Of a stretch of DNA of 64,000 nucleotides, positions 12,365 to 23,082 are shown piece by piece. The stretch's first letter is position 1. Every line of letters begins with the position of its first letter. The notes under the pieces are model-generated. The model was not told where the DNA came from. It did not search any database and saw only the letters and a list, made by a program, of their open reading frames with translations. Source of the DNA: Kitagawia praeruptora (lineage: Eukaryota; Streptophyta; Magnoliopsida; Apiales; Apiaceae); NCBI GenBank assembly GCA_037693485.1, contig CM075346.1:132142501-132206500 (forward strand), given 5' to 3'. Made by a program: the position numbers and the translations under genes.

Positions 12365-12690
12365 ATCTAATGATTAAATATGTTACATGATTAAATTTAT
12401 TTACTAAAATTTCTAGGTTCGAATTCTGTCAACGATACTATTATCCTTCATTTTCTTAATCTTCTTTATTTCTTTGATACCCCTTTTTACCATTACACAG
12501 CATTTGGAGCGGCCCAAATTAGATTGGATCGACCCAAATCTAAACATATACTATTTTTTGTCATTACACAACATTTGGAGTAACCCAATTGGATCGACCC
12601 AAATCTAAACCTCTACTATAGTATTATCCTTTATTTTTTTATCTTTCTTTATTTCTTTGATTCTCCGTTTTGTCATTACTCAAATCTATC

Positions 12691-14454
12691 TCTGTCATTT
12701 TTCACCTTCAAGTCCATGCCGCTCAAATCTTCACACTACTGGATTTTGATGCATGTTTGCACTTTTCAGATTTGAAAGCTGGGTTTTTCACCAAATTAAC
12801 ATCTCAACCCCCTGAAGTAGGGTTAAGGTATGTGTACTGACCTCCGTACGGGTCATATATGTTTGGTTCAAGTTTTCAGTTTGGCCATAAGAGTTAAGTT
12901 TTTATTGATTTCACAATATTAAAAATTAGACAGGATAATATTTTTTTGGTTTTGATTTTGGTTTAGAGTTTAAGAATTAAAGTTTTAATGAATTACCCGA
13001 TGTTATAATAATATACAGGACACCAGAAAGGTACCTTTAAAATATTTGCTTGGCCTTTCAATTTTTTATTTTACATGTCGTAATAACAAAGGTAGTTGGA
13101 AAGATTACCAGTTAATAACATTGACACAGTACGGACCATGTTATTTGTAAATAATCTTGGGACTCAGTTTGATACTTATAGACATTATTTTGTTTTCAAG
13201 CAAGTTTATGTTCTTTATGGATTTGTTCAACTTAATGTTCATGGGGTAGACATGCTACGTACCAGAAGGTCTTATGGAATAGCATACTTTTTATCGGATG
13301 TCTCCGAAGGGACTATGGAATAGCATACTTAGAAGCTCAGACCCACGTCACAAGCCTCACCCTCTGGGTCAGGTAACATTGCTCTTATTTATGGTCTAAA
13401 TATCTTCTTTACTCGCGTTCAATTTCACTTCATATATGATCTCATATTTAGCACTTTCACTTGAGCTCCATATTAAAATATAAAAGCACTAACTTTTCCC
13501 TTTTTCAGTTTAGTTGGCTTTTTGAGAGAGAATAAGTAATGGAAAATGTGATTATTATAATTTGTAATCATACATTATTTGAAGATAAAAGTGAATATGT
13601 GAGCTTCTTGCGGAGACCTGTGTTTTTGGTAAACAGTATTATCCTTCATTTTTTTAATCTTCTTTATTTATTTAATGCCCCTTTTTGTCATTACACAGCA
13701 TTTGGAGCAACCCAATTTAGATTGGAACAAAAAATTCTAATATGATATTGTACTTATTTTCAGTAATGTTGTAGTACTACGATTCTACCTCCAGCCTTTC
13801 TCTTCCCCTCCAGCTACATAATTTTAAATATTGAAAACAAAATACAATACAAGAAGAAGTTTGCATTTATAAATATAGATTACAAGCAGAGAGAGATGTT
13901 TAGTTACAGATAGACTACATAGCAACAACATAAGTGATAAAAAGAAAGATGTTAGTCACAGATAGACTACTAGCAGCAACATAAGTGATAAAAAGAAAGA
14001 TGATCCACATGATGATCAAGCTAATGAAGTATTGAAGTAATTAACAAGCCTGAACCACATAAGCAACTTCCATTTTATAGGTCTTGTTTATCATAACGTG
14101 GGTAATGGGTTTATGTATTCCAATTAATTTTATTTTTGGTTACCCCTCTAAGTTGATCACAAAAAAATTAACAACCCATCAAAATAAGTAGTTTAAAAAT
14201 ATATTCAAATTCAAATTATTATATTCATTTCAATAAGAACATACTTTTAATATAATAAAGTCAGCCATGGTGAAAGACCTTAATTTGAACATAAACAATA
14301 AATCTACTAGAATGTTTATCTGATATTTTGGCTTGCTTATTTAATTGTATAATTTACTTATTTTTAATAAAAGAATCTATAATAATAATATATATACACT
14401 GTTTTTTCATACATGAATTTACTAATACAGTTTAATGGTCACGTTCTGGTGAGA
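12691..14454. other. No gene recognised
   Basis: AT-rich sequence with one R1 repeat copy (13639-13732). A 75-codon frame (13096-13323, +) has no recognisable domain. A 60-bp stretch is nearly duplicated at 13892-13948 and 13950-14005 (AGACTACTAGCAGCAACATA-like). Confidence 0.4.
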
Positions 14455-14765
14455 ATGAGAACAGTGAGAACACACATATTCACTACATTTCAAGCTATTT
14501 TAAAGGGCCCCGCTAGGGGCATCTTCACAAAAAAAAGTCATATAATTCTACCCTCTATCCATTCATAAAAAAATTAACAAAAAAAAAAATTAAAATGAGA
14601 ACAGTGAGAATACACATATTCGCTACATTTCAAACTATTTTAAAGGGTCCCGCTAGGGGCATCTTCATACAAAAGTCTTATAATTCTACCCTCTATCCAT
14701 TCATAAAAAAATTTAACAAAAAAAATTAAAAATTGCTTGAAATGTGATCTCATTGTTCTCCAACA
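14455..14765. mobile_element. MITE-like element with a 140-bp internal tandem duplication
   Basis: A 140-bp unit starting ATGAGAACAGTGAGAA occurs twice head to tail (14455-14594, 14595-14734). Each unit contains a GGGCCCCGCTAGGGGCAT-type palindrome followed by TACCCTCTATCCATTC. The right end (GCTTGAAATGTGATCTCATT, then GTTCTCC) is an imperfect inverted copy of the left end, giving terminal inverted repeats. The palindrome plus the CCTCTATCC motif recurs in the element at 25168-25894. Confidence 0.5.
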
Positions 14766-15134
14766 TTTACACATTATATTAACTATGAGGTCTCATAGTT
14801 AATATAACATGTTCTTGATATTATATGAGATTTAATGTTTTGGAGCCATTTAATGTTTTGGAGTCATTGGGGGGTGAAGGAATTATCATTTCCGCATTTG
14901 AATAATGAAGACAATTTATTATTGTTTTCAATTAGAGAAAAATATTTGTAAAAAAATTTATTATTTTTATTGCAGATTTTGATGGATTAAATAAATTTTC
15001 AACATTGTTAAAATAGAATTGTATGCTACTTTTTTATATAAATTTTAGCATATCATTATTTTATTAAATACTTATATAATTGTATATAATATCTTGCTAA
15101 GAATTGATTATTTATATAATTGCATACAATATCT

Positions 15135-15287
15135 TTTTAAGAAATCAATCAAATTTGTTAAATTTTTGGTATTGTCAATTTAAATTAAGTAAGATGTTTT
15201 AAGAAATCAATCAAATTTGTTAAATTTTTGGTATTATCATTTTAAATTAAATAAGAAGCCGTGTACGAAGTACGGGCAAAATGCTAG
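15135..15287 (+). mobile_element. Helitron 3' end
   Basis: CCGTGTACGAAGTACGGG forms a short hairpin and is followed 7 bases later by CTAG (15284-15287) and a T, the classic Helitron 3' terminus and target context. Just upstream a 62-bp segment (TTAAGAAATCAATCAAATTT...) is tandemly duplicated (about 15137 and 15199). The 5' end was not found and no Rep/helicase is encoded, so it is non-autonomous. Confidence 0.5.
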
Positions 15288-15289
15288 TT

Positions 15290-16102
15290 ATATATTAATT
15301 AACTTTTTTGCTAAATAATTCACATGTTTTTTTAGTAGTGACTGCTGCTGGATTGTTCTCTAACAACTTATATGGCTAGTTTAGATATAATACATTGTTA
15401 GTTCTCACTAGAAACACAATTACAATCTTTTCACGTCTTCTATCATATCAACATCAATTTGCATTAAAAAAATATGATTCATGTTTACATACAATTTAAG
15501 AAAACAATTTTTTTAAAGAAAATATGAAGAATAGGTTCTGTACTTTAAAAAAGTTAAAACATGTAATGTCTTTGCTATTTATAAAAATTTATGTTCTGTA
15601 TATCGTATAAATGTTTCAAAAATTGTGTTCGGATATTCGATCCATTTATTTTTTTAAAACTTCTTTTTACTTAAACTAAAACATTTTCAATACTAAATAA
15701 TGATTTAATTTCTTAATTGAAAATAGGGGGGAAAAAAACTATTTAACAATGTTGGTGAAGTAGGAAGACGTGGTAATTGGCAACCAACTAAGGCACTGTT
15801 GGATTTGCGTGTGTTTGGTATATTTTAAAATATGTAATTTATAACTTAAATAAATAAGCGTTATATAAGTGATAAGTTGAAGAATTATTATAAGTTATAC
15901 AAGTATTTGAATAAATTTACTTATAAATTGGTAAAATATTTATTAAAATAAATTAAAAAATATTAATTATTTAAGATAATATTCACAATGCATGCATATG
16001 ACATTTATAAATATAAAAGTAAAAATATAAAATATTAAACAAGTTTAAAAATCAAGTAATAAGAAATAAGTTGGGAAAAAGTACGTGTTATTAATTTTGG
16101 GC
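15290..16102. other. No gene recognised
   Basis: AT-rich sequence without open frames of note and without clear repeat structure. Confidence 0.4.
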
Positions 16103-16607
16103 GAAAAACCAAAATACCCACCATTTAATTCTAGTTGCCCAAAATGCCCACCAGCACTGAGGTCCGTCTAAAATATCCATCAGATACGCATGTCCAACAT
16201 GCACAGCCTCTTACACGCATGTTGGACATGCGTGTTCTTTTTTTCTTTTTTTAAGAAGTTGGCCACGCATTTCTAACATGCGTATTCTTTATATTTTTTT
16301 ATTTTTAAAAAAGAGCCACGAATAATCACTTTGTGTATAGTTAGATTATATAAAAAGAAAAAAATTGATCTATGCATTACAGTAATGCGTGTAGTTGAAA
16401 AGATTCCTGTGTGTACGCATTGTTGTGATGCGCATAACTTTAAAAAAAAAAAAAAAAAACTAAAGAGCACGCATGTTGGACATGTGTGTTCAGTCCTGAA
16501 AATGAATGTGCAAGATCAACATGCGTATTCGGTGGGTATTTTGGTCGATCCTTCACGGGTACAGGTATTTTGGGCAATAGATTTAGAAAAGTGGTGTATT
16601 TTGGTCA
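16103..16607. mobile_element. Non-autonomous TIR element with ACGCATGTTGGACATGCGT palindromes
   Basis: The left part reads AACCAAAATACCCACCA and TTGCCCAAAATGCCCACC; the right part holds the inverted counterparts TTTTGGGCAA and GGTGTATTTTGGTCAT. Between them GCATGTTGGACATGCGT-type motifs recur in both orientations (about 16186, 16218, 16469). The 105-codon and 65-codon frames across the poly-A/T stretch are shadows. No transposase is encoded. Confidence 0.55.
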
Positions 16608-16619
16608 TTTTTTTTTTAA

Positions 16620-17441
16620 TTTTCAACTTATCAATATATAAACTATAAATTTGAATTAATAATTTAGATAGACAAACACCTTTAAATAATATGAGGCTCT
16701 TAATTTATCATAAACCAATTCTGTCAGGCTCAGCTGATGTATTACTAAAACAACCAGATACGGAAAGAGGGGGCACTGTGGGCGGCCGTCCCCCCAAAAA
16801 TTTTAAAATCTAAAATATATATATATATTTATATATTTATATATATATATATATATATAATTTAAAAATTTTCATTTAATCCTTCATTTTTACAAAAAAT
16901 TTCATTTAGTTTCCTTATTTTTTTCAAAAATCTTCATTCAATCTTCATTTTTTTACAAAAATCTTTATTTAGTTCCCTATTTTTTACAAAAAAATTTTGA
17001 TCCGGTCATTTTTCGATGACGAAAAATTTGGTCCCCCAATATATATTCTTAGTTCCGTCCCTGCCAACAACCTCCTAAATGAGTTCCTAAAGTTAAAATT
17101 TGAGAAAAATGCATGAAAAATGAGCTCCAACAAATTACTAAAGCATCTTCAAAATTTTAAAAGTCCCTTCATCCTCTTTGTATATTTAGCACTCTCTCTT
17201 CTCCCTAATCCATTTTTTATTGATATACATCATTTTTTTTTCAACTTTCTACCTATAATAAAATAAAATTCAACTGTTAGATTTACGTAACGAAGAAGAT
17301 GAAATGAAACTTCATTGCTGAACAAAATTACACAAAAGTTTAGTTATACAATCTTGTGTCTAAATAATCTATACTCCTATCTGTGTGTTAGTGTGTGTTA
17401 TGGACTTATGGAGGTAGTATGTGAAGTTGGCATCCGTGTAA
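16620..17441. other. No gene; AT microsatellite and C-rich repeat ends
   Basis: An (AT)n-rich stretch lies at 16810-16860. GGCCGTCCCCCCAAAAATTT at 16784 and an inverted-looking GGTCCCCCAAT...AGTTCCGTCCCTG near 17030-17063 frame a segment with three TTCATTTAGTTCC-type repeats; possibly a small transposon remnant. Confidence 0.35.
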
Positions 17442-17676
17442 GAGCATCTCCAATGAAGATATCTATATTGATTGGTTAAAAAATTTTAAAATAGGAAATA
17501 ATTAAAATTTTGCACAAGGAGAATGAGAAGAACTCCAATGGTATTAGCTATAATACATAATGTGTATAATTTTGCTAATGGGAAATAGATATTCGACAAA
17601 TATGACCAACGATGATTGATTGTCTACAATTTTTGCTAAAGGTTTTGATGCATTGGAGTACTTAATATTTTACATA

Positions 17677-18157
17677 TGTTACGCCAGATTTTTGGCATGT
17701 CTAATTATCTCCCAAATTTCCTAATATTTATTAATTGTTAATTCAGATTAATAATTATAACTTAACGCCTAAGTTTTATCCTCTCCCTGAAACGAGGAAA
17801 TAAACAATTTCAATCAATCAATAACGGAAAATATCTTCAAACGATATTCTTCAAATCAGGAAGATATCACAACGATAAGATTAAATCAGATAAAATCAGT
17901 AATTACCCAGATTAACGAAGTTTATCCCTAAAGTCTCTAAGGGATAAACACAAATCAATTTCACAGAACTGCGTTGGCTTGATCCTTATAAATATAAGGT
18001 ACGCAGGCATCTTGAAAAAGGATCCGATACATGAGACAAATCGAGACACCTCTCAAGTCCAGCCCCAAACATCCAAAATCCTAAATCCCCCTATTTTCAT
18101 GATTTCGTTATTCCAGCAACCTCCGAAATTTGTTATCACCAAATTCCTCCGTTAACA
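17677..18157 (+). repeat. Left LTR (481 bp)
   Basis: TG...CA ends. A TATA-like TATAAATATAAGG near 17986-18000 could be the transcription start region. It differs from the other two copies by one base (ACCCAG versus ACACAG near 17906). Confidence 0.93.
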
Positions 18158-20106
18158 ATTGGCGCTAGAAGGAGGGCATTATTTATTGATTGTGGAGGAC
18201 AATCAATTCATACGCATGGGGGGTTATCATGGATCTGGAGCTGCTTTAATGGAGGAGCTAAGCGGTGGAGGCGGTGGATCTATCTATTCCGAATTAAGAT
18301 AAGTTTTCTTATGATTTTGTCAATACAAATCTGTTATCTTATAAAATTCGTAGTAAATTCATTACATGTTGGATTTTGATGATTTTTAATGATTCGGAAA
18401 GCTTGTTAAATTGCCTATAACTTTCGTTTTTGAGTTTTCTCAGATTATATATCGATCTATTCTCGAAATCACAAAAAACAATCAGATCTCGTTTTTTTAG
18501 CGTCGAGAAGCAGATCAGCATACGTTTTATTTAATTCCCGATTCGTTATAAGTCCGTTTTCGATGAGCCTTATATCGTCGGAAAGGTCTTTTCGTTCTCT
18601 ACAACTTTCGTGTTTTGTGTTTTTCCAGAAAAAATCGTTTAGAAGGTCAAAAACGCCAAAAACAGATCTGGGCAGAATTAAAATTGTGAAGATTTTCAAG
18701 ATTTTAGGTGTTATTTTCGTGTTACATGATTTTGGAAGGCTCTTAATTAAAGAGTTTATTATTTTAGAAGGTCCTCCTTTGTGAGGATAATAGTTTGGAA
18801 GGCTCTTACTCAAATAGTTTATTATTTTGGAAGGCCCTCCTTTGTAAGGGTAATATTTTGGAAGGCTCTTATTCGAAGAGTTCATTATTTTGGAAGGTCC
18901 TCCTTTGTGGGGTTAATATTTTGGAAGGTCCTCCTTTGTGGGGTTAATATTTTGGAAGTTTGGAAGGCTCTTATTCGAAGAGTTTATTATTTTAGAAGGT
19001 CCTCCTTTGTGGGGATAATAGTTTGGAAGGCTCTTATTCGAAGATTTTATTATTTTAGAAGGTACTCATTTGTATGGGTAATATTTTGGAAGGCTCTGAT
19101 TCGAAGAGTTGATTATTTTTGAAGACCTTTTGTGTGTTGCTGATATTTTTTAGAAGACACTTTGTGTGTTGCTGATATTTTTTAGAAGACACTTCAGGTG
19201 TAGCTGATATTTTTTGGAAGAATCTTGGGATACTGATATTGCTTTGGGAAGATAACTTCCTCTAAGAAGGTTCTCCCTTATTTTTTGTGTTAGACGACCT
19301 CCTCTAAGGAGGGTCTTCGTAATTTATATATATAAAAAAATGGTCTCCTTTGAGGAGAGTTAATGGAATAAACTTCGGGAAATCCACCTCCTGTGAGGAG
19401 GGATATTTCTGGAATGGGGAACGACCTCCTTTGAGGAGGGTATCCCAAATTACCAAAGTCCTTGCAAAAACCGTACTTCCGGGGGGATGTCCGTACTTCC
19501 GGCGCCTCATCAAGGCACGAACTTCGGGAAATCCACCTCCTATGAGGAGGGATATTTCTGGAATGGGGAACGACCTCCTTTGAGGAGGGTATCCCAAATT
19601 ACCAAATCCTTGCAAAAACCGTACTTCCGGGGGGGATGTCCGTACTTCCGGCGCCTCATCAGGGTTCGAGCTTCGGAAAATCCACCTCCTGTGAGGAGGG
19701 TATTTCTGGACAAAAATGGTCTCCTTTGAGGAGAGTACTAATGATCTCCTTTGAGGAGAGTATTATAAAATTCTGAGGAAAATGACCCCCTTTGAGGGGG
19801 ATACTCTCTAGAAGACATGGTAGATATGACCTTTTTCGACTGGATGTTGCTCAAAATGCTTTGCACGACTCTGCGAATAATGCTTTGATGGCTCTCCAAA
19901 ATACATTTTCTTACACACAAAACTTATTATTTACATATCGCATATTGTCTTATTTACATCTACATGTATATTACGGGCACCTTGGTGCTCCATATTATTT
20001 ATTAATCTTCCTCTCCTAGCTGTTTCAGTGACTCAAGAAATTTGGAAGATCGAAGCATGCTTAGTTCTCCACTGCAGCAAGCTACACTGAAGAACTGGGG
20101 GGTAGT
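18158..20106 (+). mobile_element. Internal domain copy 1 (1949 bp, non-coding)
   Basis: The PBS-like TTGGCGCTAGAAGGAGGG (from 18159) follows the LTR by one base; it is not the common initiator-Met type. The polypurine tract GAACTGGGGGGTAGT precedes the next LTR. A 28-codon frame (18216-18302), glycine-rich in its centre, lies where gag would begin. The domain is dominated by a hairpin array (see 18740-19800). Longer frames inside the array are by-products of palindromic repeats. Confidence 0.85.
18740..19800 (+). repeat. Hairpin array in internal domain 1
   Basis: The first part (18740-19130) alternates two hairpin types: CTCTT-ATTCG-AAGAG (six units) and TCCTC-CTTTGT-GAGGA (six units), spaced by TTTATTATTTTGGAAGG. 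The second part (19298-19800) has ten hairpins with 5-bp stems and 5-base loops: CCTCC/GGAGG (19298, 19387, 19425, 19536, 19574, 19685), TCTCC/GGAGA (19344, 19720, 19745) and CCCCC/GGGGG (19786). Loops are TTTGA, TGTGA, TATGA or TCTAA. Stem variants keep pairing. Part of it is a roughly 150-bp unit repeated twice (from 19371 and 19522). Confidence 0.9.
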
Positions 20107-20587
20107 TGTTACGCCAGATTTTTGGCATGTCTAATTATCTCCCAAATTTCCTAATATTTATTAATTGTTAATTCAGATTAATAATTATAACTTAACGCCT
20201 AAGTTTTATCCTCTCCCTGAAACGAGGAAATAAACAATTTCAATCAATCAATAACGGAAAATATCTTCAAACGATATTCTTCAAATCAGGAAGATATCAC
20301 AACGATAAGATTAAATCAGATAAAATCAGTAATTACACAGATTAACGAAGTTTATCCCTAAAGTCTCTAAGGGATAAACACAAATCAATTTCACAGAACT
20401 GCGTTGGCTTGATCCTTATAAATATAAGGTACGCAGGCATCTTGAAAAAGGATCCGATACATGAGACAAATCGAGACACCTCTCAAGTCCAGCCCCAAAC
20501 ATCCAAAATCCTAAATCCCCCTATTTTCATGATTTCGTTATTCCAGCAACCTCCGAAATTTGTTATCACCAAATTCCTCCGTTAACA
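20107..20587 (+). repeat. Middle LTR (481 bp), shared by both units
   Basis: Same length and ends as the outer LTRs. It is preceded by a polypurine tract and followed by the PBS-like sequence, so it serves as 3' LTR of unit 1 and 5' LTR of unit 2. Confidence 0.93.
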
Positions 20588-22536
20588 ATTGGCGCTAGAA
20601 GGAGGGCATTATTTATTGATTGTGGAGGACAATCAATTCATACGCATGGGGGGTTATCATGGATCTGGAGCTGCTTTAATGGAGGAGCTAAGCGGTGGAG
20701 GCGGTGGATCTATCTATTCCGAATTAAGATAAGTTTTCTTATGATTTTGTCAATACAAATCTGTTATCTTATAAAATTCGTAGTAAATTCATTACATGTT
20801 GGATTTTGATGATTTTTAATGATTCGGAAAGCTTGTTAAATTGCCTATAACTTTCGTTTTTGAGTTTTCTCAGATTATATATCGATCTATTCTCGAAATC
20901 ACAAAAAACAATCAGATCTCGTTTTTTCAGCGTCGAGAAGCAGATCAGCATACGTTTTATTTAATTCCCGATTCGTTATAAGTCCGTTTTCGATGAGCCT
21001 TATATCGTCGGAAAGGTCTTTTCGTTCTCTACAACTTTCGTGTTTTGTGTTTTTCCAGAAAAAATCGTTTAGAAGGTCAAAAACGCCAAAAACAGATCTG
21101 GGCAGAATTAAAATTGTGAAGATTTTCAAGATTTTAGGTGTTATTTTCGTGTTACATGATTTTGGAAGGCTATTAATTAAAGAGTTTATTATTTTAGAAG
21201 GTCCTCCTTTGTGAGGATAATAGTTTGGAAGGCTCTTACTCAAATAGTTTATTATTTTGGAAGGCCCTCCTTTGTAAGGGTAATATTTTGGAAGGCTCTT
21301 ATTCGAAGAGTTCATTATTTTGGAAGGTCCTCCTTTGTGGGGTTAATATTTTGGAAGGTCCTCCTTTGTGGGGTTAATATTTTGGAAGTTTGGAAGGCTC
21401 TTATTCGAAGAGTTTATTATTTTAGAAGGTCCTCCTTTGTGGGGATAATAGTTTGGAAGGCTCTTATTCGAAGATTTTATTATTTTAGAAGGTACTCATT
21501 TGTATGGGTAATATTTTGGAAGGCTCTGATTCGAAGAGTTGATTATTTTTGAAGACCTTTTGTGTGTTGCTGATATTTTTTAGAAGACACTTTGTGTGTT
21601 GCTGATATTTTTTAGAAGACACTTCAGGTGTAGCTGATATTTTTTGGAAGAATCTTGGGATACTGATATTGCTTTGGGAAGATAACTTCCTCTAAGAAGG
21701 TTCTCCTTTATTTTTTGTGTTAGACGACCTCCTCTAAGGAGGGTCTTCGTAATTTATATATATAAAAAAATGGTCTCCTTTGAGGAGAGTTAATGGAATA
21801 AACTTCGGGAAATCCACCTCCTGTGAGGAGGGATATTTCTGGAATGGGGAACGACCTCCTTTGAGGAGGGTATCCCAAATTACCAAAGTCCTTGCAAAAA
21901 CCGTACTTCCGGGGGGATGTCCGTACTTCCGGCGCCTCATCAAGGCACGAACTTCGGGAAATCCACCTCCTATGAGGAGGGATATTTCTGGAATGGGGAA
22001 CGACCTCCTTTGAGGAGGGTATCCCAAATTACCAAATCCTTGCAAAAACCGTACTTCCGGGGGGGATGTCCGTACTTCCGGCGCCTCATCAGGGTTCGAG
22101 CTTCGGAAAATCCACCTCCTGTGAGGAGGGTATTTCTGGACAAAAATGGTCTCCTTTGAGGAGAGTACTAATGATCTCCTTTGAGGAGAGTATTATAAAA
22201 TTCTGAGGAAAATGACCCCCTTTGAGGGGGATACTCTCTAGAAGACATGGTAGATATGACCTTTTTCGACTGGATGTTGCTCAAAATGCTTTGCACGACT
22301 CTGCGAATAATGCTTTGATGGCTCTCCAAAATACATTTTCTTACACACAAAACTTATTATTTACATATCGCATATTGTCTTATTTACATCTACATGTATA
22401 TTACGGGCACCTTGGTGCTCCATATTATTTATTAATCTTCCTCTCCTAGCTGTTTCAGTGACTCAAGAAATTTGGAAGATCGAAGCATGCTTAGTTCTCC
22501 ACTGCAGCAAGCTACACTGAAGAACTGGGGGGTAGT
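20588..22536 (+). mobile_element. Internal domain copy 2 (1949 bp, non-coding)
   Basis: Nearly identical to copy 1. Differences seen: TTTTTTAG to TTTTTCAG near 20928, CTCTTAATT to CTATTAATT near 21172 and CTCCCTTA to CTCCTTTA near 21704. It has the same PBS, 28-codon frame and polypurine tract. Confidence 0.85.
21170..22230 (+). repeat. Hairpin array in internal domain 2
   Basis: Same array as 18740-19800 shifted by 2430 bp. The first stem carries one change (CTATT against AAGAG) that breaks a pair. All stems of the 21728-22230 part are intact. Confidence 0.9.
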
Positions 22537-23017
22537 TGTTACGCCAGATTTTTGGCATGTCTAATTATCTCCCAAATTTCCTAATATTTATTAATTGTTA
22601 ATTCAGATTAATAATTATAACTTAACGCCTAAGTTTTATCCTCTCCCTGAAACGAGGAAATAAACAATTTCAATCAATCAATAACGGAAAATATCTTCAA
22701 ACGATATTCTTCAAATCAGGAAGATATCACAACGATAAGATTAAATCAGATAAAATCAGTAATTACACAGATTAACGAAGTTTATCCCTAAAGTCTCTAA
22801 GGGATAAACACAAATCAATTTCACAGAACTGCGTTGGCTTGATCCTTATAAATATAAGGTACGCAGGCATCTTGAAAAAGGATCCGATACATGAGACAAA
22901 TCGAGACACCTCTCAAGTCCAGCCCCAAACATCCAAAATCCTAAATCCCCCTATTTTCATGATTTCGTTATTCCAGCAACCTCCGAAATTTGTTATCACC
23001 AAATTCCTCCGTTAACA
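22537..23017 (+). repeat. Right LTR (481 bp)
   Basis: Identical in ends and length to the other two. It is followed directly by the target duplication ACATA, then the resumed MITE sequence. Confidence 0.93.
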
Positions 23018-23082
23018 ACATACTATCTATCATTTGCTATCTAGATTTTATAGTTAAGGGCTCTCTCCCGTTGGAGATGGTC

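Larger units (their letters stand above)
9416..13732 (+). repeat. Dispersed repeat family R1 (five copies)
   Basis: A unit reading CTTCTTTATTTCTTTGATGC, then TTTTTGTCATTACACAGCAT, then TTGGAGCGACCCAATTTAGA occurs near 9416-9596 (with a partial internal duplication), 11850-11945, 12441-12545, 12555-12690 and 13639-13732, all in the same orientation. Between copies the DNA is AT-rich and gene-free. The repeats behave like remnants of a non-autonomous element; the class is not clear. Confidence 0.6.
17677..23017 (+). mobile_element. Tandem non-autonomous LTR element: LTR-int-LTR-int-LTR
   Basis: Three copies of a 481-bp LTR (TGTTACGCC...GTTAACA) alternate with two copies of a 1949-bp internal domain; the period is exactly 2430 bp. 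The outer LTRs are flanked by a perfect 5-bp target duplication ACATA (17672-17676, 23018-23022). Each internal domain starts with a PBS-like sequence and ends with a polypurine tract. No gag, protease, RT or integrase is encoded, so mobilisation must rely on proteins from elsewhere (LARD/TRIM-like). I saw only about four differences between the two 2430-bp units, so the structure is young. Confidence 0.93.
17442..23082. mobile_element. Harbinger-type MITE split by a nested LTR element
   Basis: The left end GAGCATCTCCAA (17442-17453) and right end TTGGAGATGGTC (23071-23082) are inverted repeats with one mismatch, flanked on both sides by TAA (17439-17441, 23083-23085), the 3-bp target duplication typical of PIF/Harbinger elements. 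Without the nested LTR element (17677-23022) the MITE is 295 bp and non-coding. A related MITE lies at 24129-24503. Confidence 0.7.

Noticed and set aside
16331..16648. 105-codon ORF with a poly-Lys tract
   Set aside because: Formed by a poly-A run inside a non-autonomous transposon; no domain.
18469..19122. ORFs of 60-138 codons in the tandem LTR element, repeated at 20769-21552
   Set aside because: They read through palindromic repeats on both strands with unrelated peptides and no known domain; the nucleotide repeats explain them.
19304..19729. ORFs of 77-103 codons across the CCTCC/GGAGG hairpins
   Set aside because: Overlapping frames exist on both strands because the DNA is palindromic; no similarity to gag.
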